Part shown: piece after piece, positions 9,662 to 17,419 of the stretch
Layout of the letters: each line of letters starts with the position of its first letter
Position numbering within the stretch: the stretch's first letter is position 1
Source: an uncultured Clostridium sp.
GTDB taxonomy: Bacteria; Bacillota; Clostridia; Lachnospirales; Lachnospiraceae
Length of the DNA stretch: 35,112 bases
NCBI GenBank assembly: GCA_945915475.1
Contig: CAMEFI010000033.1
Span: forward strand, 1 to 35,112
Direction of reading: 5' to 3'
The notes under the pieces: generated by a model
The model's input: only the letters and a program-made list of their open reading frames with translations
Databases searched by the model: none
Told to the model about the DNA's origin: nothing
Translations under genes and position numbers: made by a program

Positions 9662-9690
9662 ATTATACACAATATTCCCCCTGAAAACAA
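9662..9690 (-). promoter_or_regulatory. Promoter of DUF1015 gene
   Basis: Minus strand TTGTTT, 17 bases, TATAAT, ending about 35 bases before the start codon. Confidence 0.6.
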
Positions 9691-9724
9691 CGTATAGCAT
9701 ATGTTAACATTCCTTTTCTTGAAA

Positions 9725-9753
9725 TTGACAGATTAAAATGCAAGTGATAAACT
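9725..9753 (+). promoter_or_regulatory. Likely promoter of XRE/S24 gene
   Basis: Consensus TTGACA at 9725-9730, then 17 bases, then TAAACT (four of six matches to TATAAT). Confidence 0.5.
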
Positions 9754-9761
9754 TATAGCAT

Positions 9762-9773
9762 TGACGTTTGTCA
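9762..9773. promoter_or_regulatory. Inverted repeat, possible autoregulatory operator
   Basis: TGAC-GTTT-GTCA lies just downstream of the likely +1 and just before the ribosome binding site of the regulator. A related TTGACA is in the -35. Operator role is inferred. Confidence 0.35.
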
Positions 9774-9799
9774 GTTAAATATTAAGGAGGGGTGTTCCA

Positions 9800-10576
9800 T
9801 TGGACGAAGAATTACTACAAAAACTTTCTAAACAATTAGTAACAGACAGCGACAATTACATGAACAGTTTACGTAAAAACCTCGACTTATATGTGGCGCA
9901 GAAGGATATTACCATACGGGAGATTGCAGAGGAAGCCGACATTTCTCTTAATACTTTGAACTCCATTTTATATGGGAATGTAAAAGATTGCAAATTATCA
10001 ACTATCATTGCATTATCCAAAGCATTTCATATCAGCATTGATGAATTAGTGGGCTGTGAAACAATAGAGCCTTCCATGCGGGAATGCATCCAGATTTCAA
10101 GAAATCTTCCGAAGCAGTCCCGATATCTGGTGCAGTGGTTTATTCATCATCAGAAACAGCTGATGCAACGTCCCAATCGACGTCATCTGTTAAATGTTGT
10201 ACAGCCAATTCTCACAGATAACGGTAACCTTAAGATGAGTTCTGAGTATACTCTGCTTGATATCAGCACAATTCCGGAATCCATTCGTTCTAAGGTTTTT
10301 GTGGGAATGAAGTTAAAATGCGATCACTATATGCCAACTTACAGTCCATATGACATTCTGCTAATTGCCAATGACCGCAATCCATTTTTAAGTGAAAATT
10401 GCGTTATTTTAGCATCTAACAGTATTTTTATCGCAAAAAGAAAAACAGAGACTGTTAATGGTAAAGAAGTCGTGCGTTTTTATTCAATCCGGGATGAAAA
10501 GCCCCGTCTATACGAAGATGAAGTGGAAGAAGTGATTGGATATATTGCCGGCGTATATACGGACTCAGAAATATAA
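9800..10576 (+). CDS. XRE-type regulator with S24-like C-terminal domain
   Basis: A 258-residue DNA-binding protein. Residues 36-86 form an XRE helix-turn-helix (REIAEEADISLNTLNSIL followed by LSTIIALSKAFHISIDELV). Residues 165-255 resemble the LexA/S24 fold: VGMKLKCDHYMPTYSPYDILLI aligns with the GDSMxP region, but the serine is replaced by Y177, while a lysine (K213 in IFIAKRK) is kept. It is therefore probably a regulator without self-cleavage. The start is TTG at 9800, with AAGGAGGGG 7 bases upstream; no ATG is better placed. A strong hairpin terminator follows, so the gene is monocistronic. Its targets may include itself and the divergent DUF1015 gene. Confidence 0.85.
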   Translation: MDEELLQKLSKQLVTDSDNYMNSLRKNLDLYVAQKDITIREIAEEADISLNTLNSILYGNVKDCKLSTIIALSKAFHISIDELVGCETIEPSMRECIQISRNLPKQSRYLVQWFIHHQKQLMQRPNRRHLLNVVQPILTDNGNLKMSSEYTLLDISTIPESIRSKVFVGMKLKCDHYMPTYSPYDILLIANDRNPFLSENCVILASNSIFIAKRKTETVNGKEVVRFYSIRDEKPRLYEDEVEEVIGYIAGVYTDSEI

Positions 10577-10585
10577 CATAATGGA

Positions 10586-10628
10586 AAAGAGTGGTAAACA
10601 CCAACCGGGTGATTACCACTCTTTCTTT
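10586..10628 (+). terminator. Rho-independent terminator of XRE/S24 gene
   Basis: Stem AAAGAGTGGTAA (10586-10597) pairs with TTACCACTCTTT (10613-10624), followed by CTTTCT; it starts 10 bases after the stop codon. Confidence 0.8.
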
Positions 10629-10649
10629 CTCACTACCATATCATCATGC

Positions 10650-10720
10650 AGCAGATAACGGGAGTCGAACCCGCCTTTCCAGCTTGGGAAGCTAGCGTTC
10701 TACCGATGAACCATATCTGC
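10650..10720 (-). tRNA. tRNA-Gly (anticodon CCC)
   Basis: Folds as a full cloverleaf on the minus strand: acceptor GCAGATA/TATCTGC, D arm GTTC...GAAC, anticodon stem CTAGC/GCTGG with loop TTCCCAA (anticodon CCC), T arm GCGGG/CCCGT with TTCGACT. Discriminator base is T, as expected for glycine. CCA is not encoded. Confidence 0.93.
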
Positions 10721-10733
10721 ATTCACATCTACT

Positions 10734-10762
10734 ATTATAGAATCACAGACTCCATTTTGCAA
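10734..10762 (-). promoter_or_regulatory. Promoter of tRNA-Gly
   Basis: Minus strand TTGCAA, 17 bases, TATAAT, ending 13 bases before the tRNA 5' end. Confidence 0.65.
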
Positions 10763-10798
10763 GTATTATTTCTTCCATTCCAATCCTGTGTTCTCTGT

Positions 10799-11632
10799 CT
10801 AAAATGATAAAATGACTCCACCATCACTTGCGTAAAGCGAACTGATTCCCTTTGTATCAATGACGATTGCTTCCTGAAAGGGATACCGTTCCATCACCTT
10901 AGTCTTCACAAACTGTGCTCGCTCCAGGCAATTGCAATGTGCAATTACTATCACCTTATCCTCTAGATACTTTCCAATCTGTTCAATATAATCTATCATT
11001 TTGCCAATTGCCTGCTTCACGCCTCTTGCCTGTCCCACCTGGAGAATATTTCCCTCTTCCGCTTTCATGTAGGGCTTAATATTAAGGGCTGCTGCTGCCA
11101 GCGCCTTCACCTTCGATAAGCGTCCATTCTTACGTAATGTTTCCAGGGATTCTAATACAAACAGTGTCTGCATCTCATCCCGAAATGTCGTTACCTTTTC
11201 TACAATATCCGCAAATGCCATACCCTGCAGCGCATACTGTTCAATCAGGCGTGCAATCAGATACTGACCACAGGATGCAGATTCCGAATCAAATACATGA
11301 ATGAGAACCTCCGGGTGTTGTTCCTCGTACATGGACTTTGCCAGCATGGCACTATTATAAGAACCGCTAAGCTGTCCGGAAAGGGTCACTACAAATACCA
11401 TATCGGCTCCCTCAAAACATTCCATATACATCTCCGGAGAAGGACAAGCTGATTTGGGGCATTCCGGGTATTCTGCCACCCGTTGTAGAAAATCTTTCTG
11501 ATCAAAGGTCTCATCATCCACTATTTCTGTATCTCCAATGGTAATGGTAAGTGGAACAGACACTATATATTCTTTTTCCAGATCCTCCGGCAAGAAATCC
11601 GTACAACTATCCCCAACTATTCTAAAATTCAT
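10799..11632 (-). CDS. DegV family fatty-acid-binding protein
   Basis: DegV proteins bind fatty acids; the FakB members present them to the kinase FakA for phospholipid synthesis. The 277-residue protein has the N-terminal IVGDSCTDFLPEDLE, the TCPSPEMYMECFE-like motif (ACPSPEMYMECFE), the fatty-acid loop LSGQLSGSYNSA, and GRLSKVKALAA. The ATG at 11632 follows a G-rich ribosome binding site (GGGGGCAGAT); the frame extends another 26 codons upstream without a better site. It has its own promoter with a palindrome over the start site. No FakA gene is in the window. Confidence 0.9.
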   Translation of the reverse strand: MNFRIVGDSCTDFLPEDLEKEYIVSVPLTITIGDTEIVDDETFDQKDFLQRVAEYPECPKSACPSPEMYMECFEGADMVFVVTLSGQLSGSYNSAMLAKSMYEEQHPEVLIHVFDSESASCGQYLIARLIEQYALQGMAFADIVEKVTTFRDEMQTLFVLESLETLRKNGRLSKVKALAAAALNIKPYMKAEEGNILQVGQARGVKQAIGKMIDYIEQIGKYLEDKVIVIAHCNCLERAQFVKTKVMERYPFQEAIVIDTKGISSLYASDGGVILSF

Positions 11633-11687
11633 ATCTGCCCCCTGATAAATGCAAATCATTACAATGTAGTTGCAAAAACCCGCAACA

Positions 11688-11702
11688 TAGTATTCTATAC
11701 TA
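11688..11702. promoter_or_regulatory. Palindrome at DegV transcription start
   Basis: TAGTAT-TCT-ATACTA, a perfect 6-bp inverted repeat with a 3-base centre, positioned about +1 of the promoter at 11706-11734. A repressor operator is inferred. Confidence 0.4.
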
Positions 11703-11705
11703 CAT

Positions 11706-11734
11706 ATCATAGCACATGATATGATATTTGTGAA
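11706..11734 (-). promoter_or_regulatory. Promoter of DegV gene
   Basis: Minus strand TTCACA, 17 bases, TATGAT with TGC directly before it (extended -10). This separates the DegV gene from the upstream run. Confidence 0.6.
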
Positions 11735-11746
11735 GAGTGAATTTGT

Positions 11747-12718
11747 CTAATATACGTTAAATCCCAAATCCTCTAAAAAAACACTTAATTTCTTATAGCC
11801 ATATTCCTTATACTGAAACTGTGGAAACTGATTCTTTAACTTTCGTCCCAATGACCCGATTTCATGTTGGCCAATGACTTTCCGCGGATACAATTCAATC
11901 ATAAACCGGCAGACTTCTTCTAACTGGCTATCCACTCCGGATTCTTTCTTGCCAGACATTACAATGGCATGTGTACCCTCCTGATAAACCTTGAATTTGG
12001 TCTCCTTATCAATCAGCTCCCGGATAGACTTATATCCATAATCCTTCTCATCAAATCCAGGATAACGAAGCTGTATACGGCTCTTGATTCCACCAAGATC
12101 CGGTTCCTTTCCTGCATTCTCATCCATCTGTACCAGCTCATTTAATGCCATCTTAATATTTTTCAGCGGAATCTTTTTATTATTCTGTGCCGCTTTCTGA
12201 TTCTTGTCCGGTTTCCGGCTGTTCTGCTTTGGTGTTTTATTCTCTTTTATGTTTTTGTTATGTTCTTCCTTTTTCGTTTTATCTGTAAGCTGTTCCAATC
12301 CGACATATTCACTGCATGCCCTGCGAAGCCGTGGAGAGGCATCCTCTTTTCCCATACCTATCACTTCAATGTTTTCCTTGCGGATTCGTTCCACTAAACG
12401 GGTAAAATCCCCATCTGAAGTAATAATACAGAAGATATCTGCGTGATTCTCCTTATGTAGAAAATCCATGGCATCAATAACCAGTGCAATATCTGCTGCA
12501 TTTTTTCCTGCTTTTGTAGTATCTGCCTGATATCGCTGCAGATTATACTGCACAGCCTTACCGTTCCATTGCTTTGTGTTATTGTTATCAATAAAATCTC
12601 CATAAATCTGGGCAGAAATGATATCGCCCTGCTTTGTCAGATATTTCATAATTCCATCCGCAAACTTTGCACTAGTATTCTCTGCATCGATTAATAATAC
12701 GATTTTCTTTTCCTGCAT
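11747..12718 (-). CDS. NYN (PIN-like) domain protein with two LOTUS/OST-HTH domains
   Basis: Residues 1-145 are a LabA/limkain-type NYN domain, a PIN-like nuclease fold: D11 in LLIDAEN, D76 in AADIALVID, and D102/D104 in TSDGDF are the usual acidic metal-site residues, all present. A lysine-rich linker (146-183) follows. Residues 184-256 and about 264-323 are two OST-HTH/LOTUS domains, each ending in the YGYKSIRELI or YGYKKLSVFLEDL pattern; the family binds RNA, including structured G-rich RNA. The protein is therefore probably an RNA-targeting nuclease or RNA-binding regulator. It starts 27 bases after the protease gene with GAGGGTG upstream. Its RNA target cannot be inferred. Confidence 0.88.
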   Translation of the reverse strand: MQEKKIVLLIDAENTSAKFADGIMKYLTKQGDIISAQIYGDFIDNNNTKQWNGKAVQYNLQRYQADTTKAGKNAADIALVIDAMDFLHKENHADIFCIITSDGDFTRLVERIRKENIEVIGMGKEDASPRLRRACSEYVGLEQLTDKTKKEEHNKNIKENKTPKQNSRKPDKNQKAAQNNKKIPLKNIKMALNELVQMDENAGKEPDLGGIKSRIQLRYPGFDEKDYGYKSIRELIDKETKFKVYQEGTHAIVMSGKKESGVDSQLEEVCRFMIELYPRKVIGQHEIGSLGRKLKNQFPQFQYKEYGYKKLSVFLEDLGFNVY

Positions 12719-12745
12719 ATTTCACCCTCTGTTTCCAGTCTCCTC

Positions 12746-14740
12746 TTACCGGAGGCTCACCTTCTTAATTGCAGAAAAGCTTCCATATAATTTCTGCGAA
12801 TTCACCACTTTATATGGTCGCATTTTCACATAATAGGTTCCCTTTTTCATTTTCTTTGTATAAGAAGTAGCCGCTGCTTTGGAAATCGTCGCCAGCTTCT
12901 TATATTTCCCCTCTTTCGAGGATGCATAGAAGATCTCATATCCATTGACTCCGCTTCCCTTTTTCCATTGCAGTTTCAGCTTCTTACCACCTTGGGCCTT
13001 ATAATTCTTCACCTTAGCCGGGCCCACCGTCACCTTGCATTTCAAAGTTTTCGTCTTGTTGCCTGCTACAAAGGTCGCCTTTACAATAGTTGATCCATAT
13101 GCCTTCGCCTTTATCTTACCATTGCTGTTCACCGTAGCGATGTTCTTATTGGCTGATTTCCATTCTACCTTCCGATACACATCCTCTGATGTCTTCAATG
13201 ATAACTTGTATGTTCCACCCTTGGAAATGCCCAGACTCTTATCACTGAGCACAAATTTGGACTTCGTTTGTGTCACATCGGTATAAGCCTTAATTCGAAA
13301 ATTTGCTTTTTTCTTCAATACCCTTCCACTATCCTGGTAGGGAATTCCCTCATTGCCATCATACCACTTACCATCCACCTGGAAAAAGGACTGATTCTCT
13401 CCAACATTTGCAATGAACGTAATCCAGCTGCTTTGCAGCGAAGAATCTACACCGATATATGCTCTATTCCCATAGGAATCCTTCAGTTTCACCAAAACAG
13501 CAAAGGATTCACCCGCTGTCAGGGAAACCGGACTTGGCAATGAAATCGTCTGATAGCCTGCATCCGTCAACATACCGGAAACCGGCGTGTCAAACACCTT
13601 CGTTCCGCTTGTAGGTTTGCTTTTATCTTTCAGTCCGGTATATATCTGGACTTCATAATTACAATATGTTGTAAGGCAGTACACACCAACCGCTTTCAGC
13701 TCCTCATTATATCCATTCGCTCCTTTGGCCTGAAATACATTGGCATACCACTCCCCACCATTATAGGCATACGCCGGATTTGCCGAGCCATCGTACTGAT
13801 AATTATTATCATACTGTTCCCCGGCGGTAACCGCCTCAAATGCGATAAATTCGGTGATGGAACGATCCTCGTAGGACACATAGAAATATCCATCCTTACC
13901 AAACCGGGTTCCATAACTGTTCTTCACAATCCATGCTCCATCAGAAGCCGGTTTCACATTGAAATTATCCTTTGAATAAGAATCATCCCATCCTACAATG
14001 GTAACCGCATGATTCCCTCCCGTTGTCTGGCAGTTATAGGATGCATTGAGCATATTATAATAAGCTGCCTGCATATTGATACCGCAGGCAACTGCCCCAT
14101 GATCCGTTACTGCCTGCTTAATGGTCGCAACGGATTTGCTCAGATTCTGTACATTGTAGTTATACAGATATACATTCCGCACAGAATAGTCTGCAGCATA
14201 ACACAGAGATACATCCGGTATCGTCATATAAGGACTCCTTGCCTCTGTCGTTACCCCGGCCCAGGTCGCCAACGCAATGCCTGTGCCCTGCAAAGTTCCT
14301 CCTGCCGCCAGATAGTCCCCTTTTGCCGTTGTATTATAATCTCCTGCTGTATATCCTAACCTGTCCGTCTGGCGGTTATAGAAAAAATAGGCGAACTGGT
14401 TCTCGGACAAATCAATGGAATTATCCGCTTTTCCATTCTTTACAAGGTTGGCTTCAATGGCTGCAATGGAAGAAAACGACCAACAGCTTTCATTGTTCCC
14501 CTGATCCTTCACCGGTGTGATCCAGCCTTTCTCCCTTGCATCAAAATATGGAAGGGCTGCATTACCTCTTCTTACAATGGAACTCCCATCCCCACCATCG
14601 TGAACCTCTGCCGCCGGTAACCATGTATCACTGACCACAAATTCATCCTGTGCCGCATATGCCTTATCCACATTTCCACCTAGCAATCCCAAAGCAGCTA
14701 TACCGAGAAATGCTGCTGCATATATCTTCTTTCTTATCAT
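12746..14740 (-). CDS. Secreted papain-like (C1) cysteine protease with Big2 and FN3-like domains
   Basis: A 664-residue exported protein. Residues 1-30 form a signal peptide ending AYA. The mature protein starts with a papain-type catalytic domain: Q80 oxyanion residue and C86 in QGNNESCWSFS, H244 in GGNHAVTIVGW, N274 in IVKNSYGTRFG. Residues about 310-490 resemble the lectin-like domain that follows C1 domains in Clostridia (WYANVFQAKGANGYNEELKAVGVY at its start). A bacterial Ig-like (Big2) domain spans about 498-577 (ISKGGTYKLSLKT, ATVNSNGKIKAKAYG) and an FN3-like module about 580-664. No LPXTG anchor is visible. GGAGG lies 7 bases before the ATG. It shares the run with signalling genes, 23 bases from the upstream gene. 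Confidence 0.9.
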   Translation of the reverse strand: MIRKKIYAAAFLGIAALGLLGGNVDKAYAAQDEFVVSDTWLPAAEVHDGGDGSSIVRRGNAALPYFDAREKGWITPVKDQGNNESCWSFSSIAAIEANLVKNGKADNSIDLSENQFAYFFYNRQTDRLGYTAGDYNTTAKGDYLAAGGTLQGTGIALATWAGVTTEARSPYMTIPDVSLCYAADYSVRNVYLYNYNVQNLSKSVATIKQAVTDHGAVACGINMQAAYYNMLNASYNCQTTGGNHAVTIVGWDDSYSKDNFNVKPASDGAWIVKNSYGTRFGKDGYFYVSYEDRSITEFIAFEAVTAGEQYDNNYQYDGSANPAYAYNGGEWYANVFQAKGANGYNEELKAVGVYCLTTYCNYEVQIYTGLKDKSKPTSGTKVFDTPVSGMLTDAGYQTISLPSPVSLTAGESFAVLVKLKDSYGNRAYIGVDSSLQSSWITFIANVGENQSFFQVDGKWYDGNEGIPYQDSGRVLKKKANFRIKAYTDVTQTKSKFVLSDKSLGISKGGTYKLSLKTSEDVYRKVEWKSANKNIATVNSNGKIKAKAYGSTIVKATFVAGNKTKTLKCKVTVGPAKVKNYKAQGGKKLKLQWKKGSGVNGYEIFYASSKEGKYKKLATISKAAATSYTKKMKKGTYYVKMRPYKVVNSQKLYGSFSAIKKVSLR

Positions 14741-14763
14741 TCTTAGCCTCCTATACTGACTCT

Positions 14764-15807
14764 CTAAAGAGCTGTCCCTGTCATATTATCATGTGTCTGT
14801 ATTACTTTTTCTTCATATGTCTGTGCAAAGATATCTCCTTGAATGATATATATATCCGTGAGATCCTCCTCCCGGACTGCCATATAATCTCCCGGTCTGC
14901 CCAGATAGTATTCTTCCTCCCCGTTGGTAGGAAATACCTTTGTTCTCTCATCCAACATAACTGCATAGATTGCATTTCCCTGTCTTGGATAGCACAGATG
15001 CGCCAGCTCATCCAGGCTGACATAGCTGCCATCTGCAATCAATTCCGCCTCCGGAATAAAATCAAGCATCTGTTCAAATATATCTAACACTTCACCGGTA
15101 ACTTCATAGGTTCTCTCAAATTTGTGCCGGTTAATATCATAGGCTTCTCCCCTGCAGCCAATCATAATATACAGATCCGGCTGCGCCGTTAAGACAATTC
15201 CGGATTCATTTTCTAAGGAACGGATACGAAATGTCTCTCCCTCCTTTGTGATATCGGTGGATTTCACAAACGCCCATGGTATCTTCTTCTTCCGATATCG
15301 TGGAAGCTTTCTGATGGCCTCCTGTTGTCTGGTTCCATATTCCTTTGCATCTACAATCTGGGTCATGGTAAAATAAGAGGATATTCTGTCCAGATAATAA
15401 TCCATCGCATCTTCCATATCCATGCCAGACATCTGCACCTTCAGGATGGTAGAAGAGATTCTTCCGGCTGCCACCTGTGCATCTCCTGTTACAAGACCGA
15501 ATTCCGATATCATATAATCCATAAATTCAATCGCCCGTACTCTCTTCGTATCGCTAAAGAAATATAATCGGTCTTCTTCCTGTTCTTTCCAGACAAGTAA
15601 TAAGAAATGACAGTTTGTCTGCTTCCGGAACCTTTCAAAAACCTCCTGTTTAATTCCTGCTTCTTCCACCAGACCATTCCGATTCTGCCTATAAATAACC
15701 TCTGTTACCTCTGCAACTGCAAAGCCCAGTTTTCGGTTTTCAAAGCAACGCATTATTCCGGGAAATTCCTCTATATTGCTTGTTTCAAATCCATATTGTT
15801 CTTTCAT
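14764..15807 (-). CDS. Unrecognised protein, last gene of signalling cassette
   Basis: I do not recognise this 347-residue family. It is soluble, acidic and without membrane segments. The N-terminal third alternates beta and helical stretches (GFAVAEVTEVIYR, HFLLLVWKE, RLYFFSD). Near the C-terminus a stretch reads GRPGDYMAVREEDLTDIYII and then GDIFAQTYEE, which resembles the DY-x-D-Y-I-x-DIF-x-TYE pattern in small phage and regulatory proteins. The frame opens with GTG at 15822, but the ATG at 15807 has GAGG 5 bases upstream and is preferred. It lies 30 bases after the cyclase gene, so a role connected with the cyclase or the TIR protein is inferred from position only. Confidence 0.75.
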   Translation of the reverse strand: MKEQYGFETSNIEEFPGIMRCFENRKLGFAVAEVTEVIYRQNRNGLVEEAGIKQEVFERFRKQTNCHFLLLVWKEQEEDRLYFFSDTKRVRAIEFMDYMISEFGLVTGDAQVAAGRISSTILKVQMSGMDMEDAMDYYLDRISSYFTMTQIVDAKEYGTRQQEAIRKLPRYRKKKIPWAFVKSTDITKEGETFRIRSLENESGIVLTAQPDLYIMIGCRGEAYDINRHKFERTYEVTGEVLDIFEQMLDFIPEAELIADGSYVSLDELAHLCYPRQGNAIYAVMLDERTKVFPTNGEEEYYLGRPGDYMAVREEDLTDIYIIQGDIFAQTYEEKVIQTHDNMTGTAL

Positions 15808-15837
15808 GTCTACCTCATTCACTGTACTGCATCTTCC

Positions 15838-17394
15838 TTAGGGATTCACAGATTCCATAACCTGTCCTTCCACCGTTTGCGGCATAATATCCTCTGCGAA
15901 CTGCCGAAAATCATGATTCACGTGTGTAAAATGCAGAACTAACCGATTCTCCTTGACATCCACAATCTTTGCATATACCCCATCAAACAAAGGACATCCA
16001 TCCTCACGGGTTGCAGAAATTGCCACATCCGAGTAGATCTCTAACCGTTCCGCCATTGGTTGTCCGGGTACTTTCTGCTCCACAGTTGCCACCACCGCCC
16101 GTTTGAGAGAAAATTGTTCCAGTCTCGCCATAACCTTCTTTTCTGTTATGACTTTCTCCCGGATCCGGTATAAATGAAATAAAATCTTTTCAGTAACCGG
16201 AACCACTGCATCAAACTTGATATTTGTGATCACACAGCCATAATCTCCTCCAAGCGCTGTCACTTCACATACAGAAACCGGATTCTGGATTCCTTTTGCC
16301 ATGATCTTCATATGGTTATGTACTTCCACCGGTATTCCTATCTTATCCAATGCCTCCCGGGACACTAAAACCTGTCCGCCAACACTATAGCTTTCGATTC
16401 TGGAACATTCATTCACAACTTTACCCACAACATTATATCGCATCATCTTTTCCGATCCGACATTTCCAATAAAGGCCTCTCCGGAATGGATTCCAATTCC
16501 CATCTCCAAAAGCGGATATCCCTGTTCTTTGCAAAAGCCGTTCACATCACTCATCCTGTTCTGCATCTCAATTCCTGCTGCCACCGCATCTGCAATATGA
16601 TTCCCGGAAGAAAGGGGTGCCCCAAATACCGCAAGTACACCATCCCCTAAAAACTCAATAATGGTTCCCCGGTATTGGGTAATCACATCTGTCATCTGGT
16701 CAAAATAATAATTCAGCAGCCGTGTCACCGCTTCCGGCTCTAATTCCTCTGAAAGAGAGGTAAATCCACGCAAATCCGAAATCAAAACAGTCAATTCCCT
16801 CTTCTCTCCGCCAATGGAAGCGCCTTCAGCATGTTCTAATATCACCTCTAGTACCTTATCCGAAAAATATCGTCCGAACACATGATAAAGCAGTTCATTT
16901 CTGGACTTAAGTTTCTGATTAAGACGCATAATCTCCCTTGCTGCCTGCAGATCTCCCGCCTGTTTCTGTAACATCTTCTCATAATTCCGCGTCACCTCAT
17001 GCTGCCAGGCAACCCGCTCAATACGCAGAATACCGGATTGGGAAAATGGTTTGTGAAGTACAACCATTGCCCCCTTCGAAAAACATATCTCATCCAGTTC
17101 CTGATTGCGTTCTTCTGTCATGAAAAAAAGGGGCACCCCTGCCAATGCTTCCTGTTGTCTAATACTGGAAAGTGTAGAAAAATCTTCTTTGGAAGCCATC
17201 TGATAATCCATAATGATCAATGACGGAAAACTTCCGAAATCCGGTTTATCACTATTCTGCACTGCAATTGCCTTATGCACAGCCGCTGAAGACAACATAC
17301 AGAAAGCTCTCATGCTGCCTGTGGAATTAATCTTTCTTTGTGCCAGGACCATATCCTGCCTATTATCTCCAATTATCCAGATTACATGTTGCAT
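15838..17394 (-). CDS. REC-like / class III nucleotide cyclase
   Basis: A 518-residue cytoplasmic signalling enzyme. Residues 1-128 resemble a receiver domain: D63 in LIIMDYQ in the phosphoacceptor position and K115 in LHKPF, though the acidic pair at the N-terminus is incomplete. A coiled-coil linker (about 135-170) follows. The class III cyclase domain is at about 195-375: metal-binding D207 (LISDLRG) and D251 (FLGDGVLAVFGAP), transition-state N328 and R332 (VVNECSRIES). The residues that select ATP in adenylate cyclases, Lys and Asp, are E247 and N321. The C-terminal 140 residues are beta-rich and PilZ-like at best. The product could be cGMP, cAMP or another cyclic nucleotide. ATG with AGGAT 8 bases upstream; 25 bases after the TIR gene. 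Confidence 0.88.
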   Translation of the reverse strand: MQHVIWIIGDNRQDMVLAQRKINSTGSMRAFCMLSSAAVHKAIAVQNSDKPDFGSFPSLIIMDYQMASKEDFSTLSSIRQQEALAGVPLFFMTEERNQELDEICFSKGAMVVLHKPFSQSGILRIERVAWQHEVTRNYEKMLQKQAGDLQAAREIMRLNQKLKSRNELLYHVFGRYFSDKVLEVILEHAEGASIGGEKRELTVLISDLRGFTSLSEELEPEAVTRLLNYYFDQMTDVITQYRGTIIEFLGDGVLAVFGAPLSSGNHIADAVAAGIEMQNRMSDVNGFCKEQGYPLLEMGIGIHSGEAFIGNVGSEKMMRYNVVGKVVNECSRIESYSVGGQVLVSREALDKIGIPVEVHNHMKIMAKGIQNPVSVCEVTALGGDYGCVITNIKFDAVVPVTEKILFHLYRIREKVITEKKVMARLEQFSLKRAVVATVEQKVPGQPMAERLEIYSDVAISATREDGCPLFDGVYAKIVDVKENRLVLHFTHVNHDFRQFAEDIMPQTVEGQVMESVNP

Positions 17395-17419
17395 GCTGTC
17401 ATCCTGCTCTTTCTATCCT

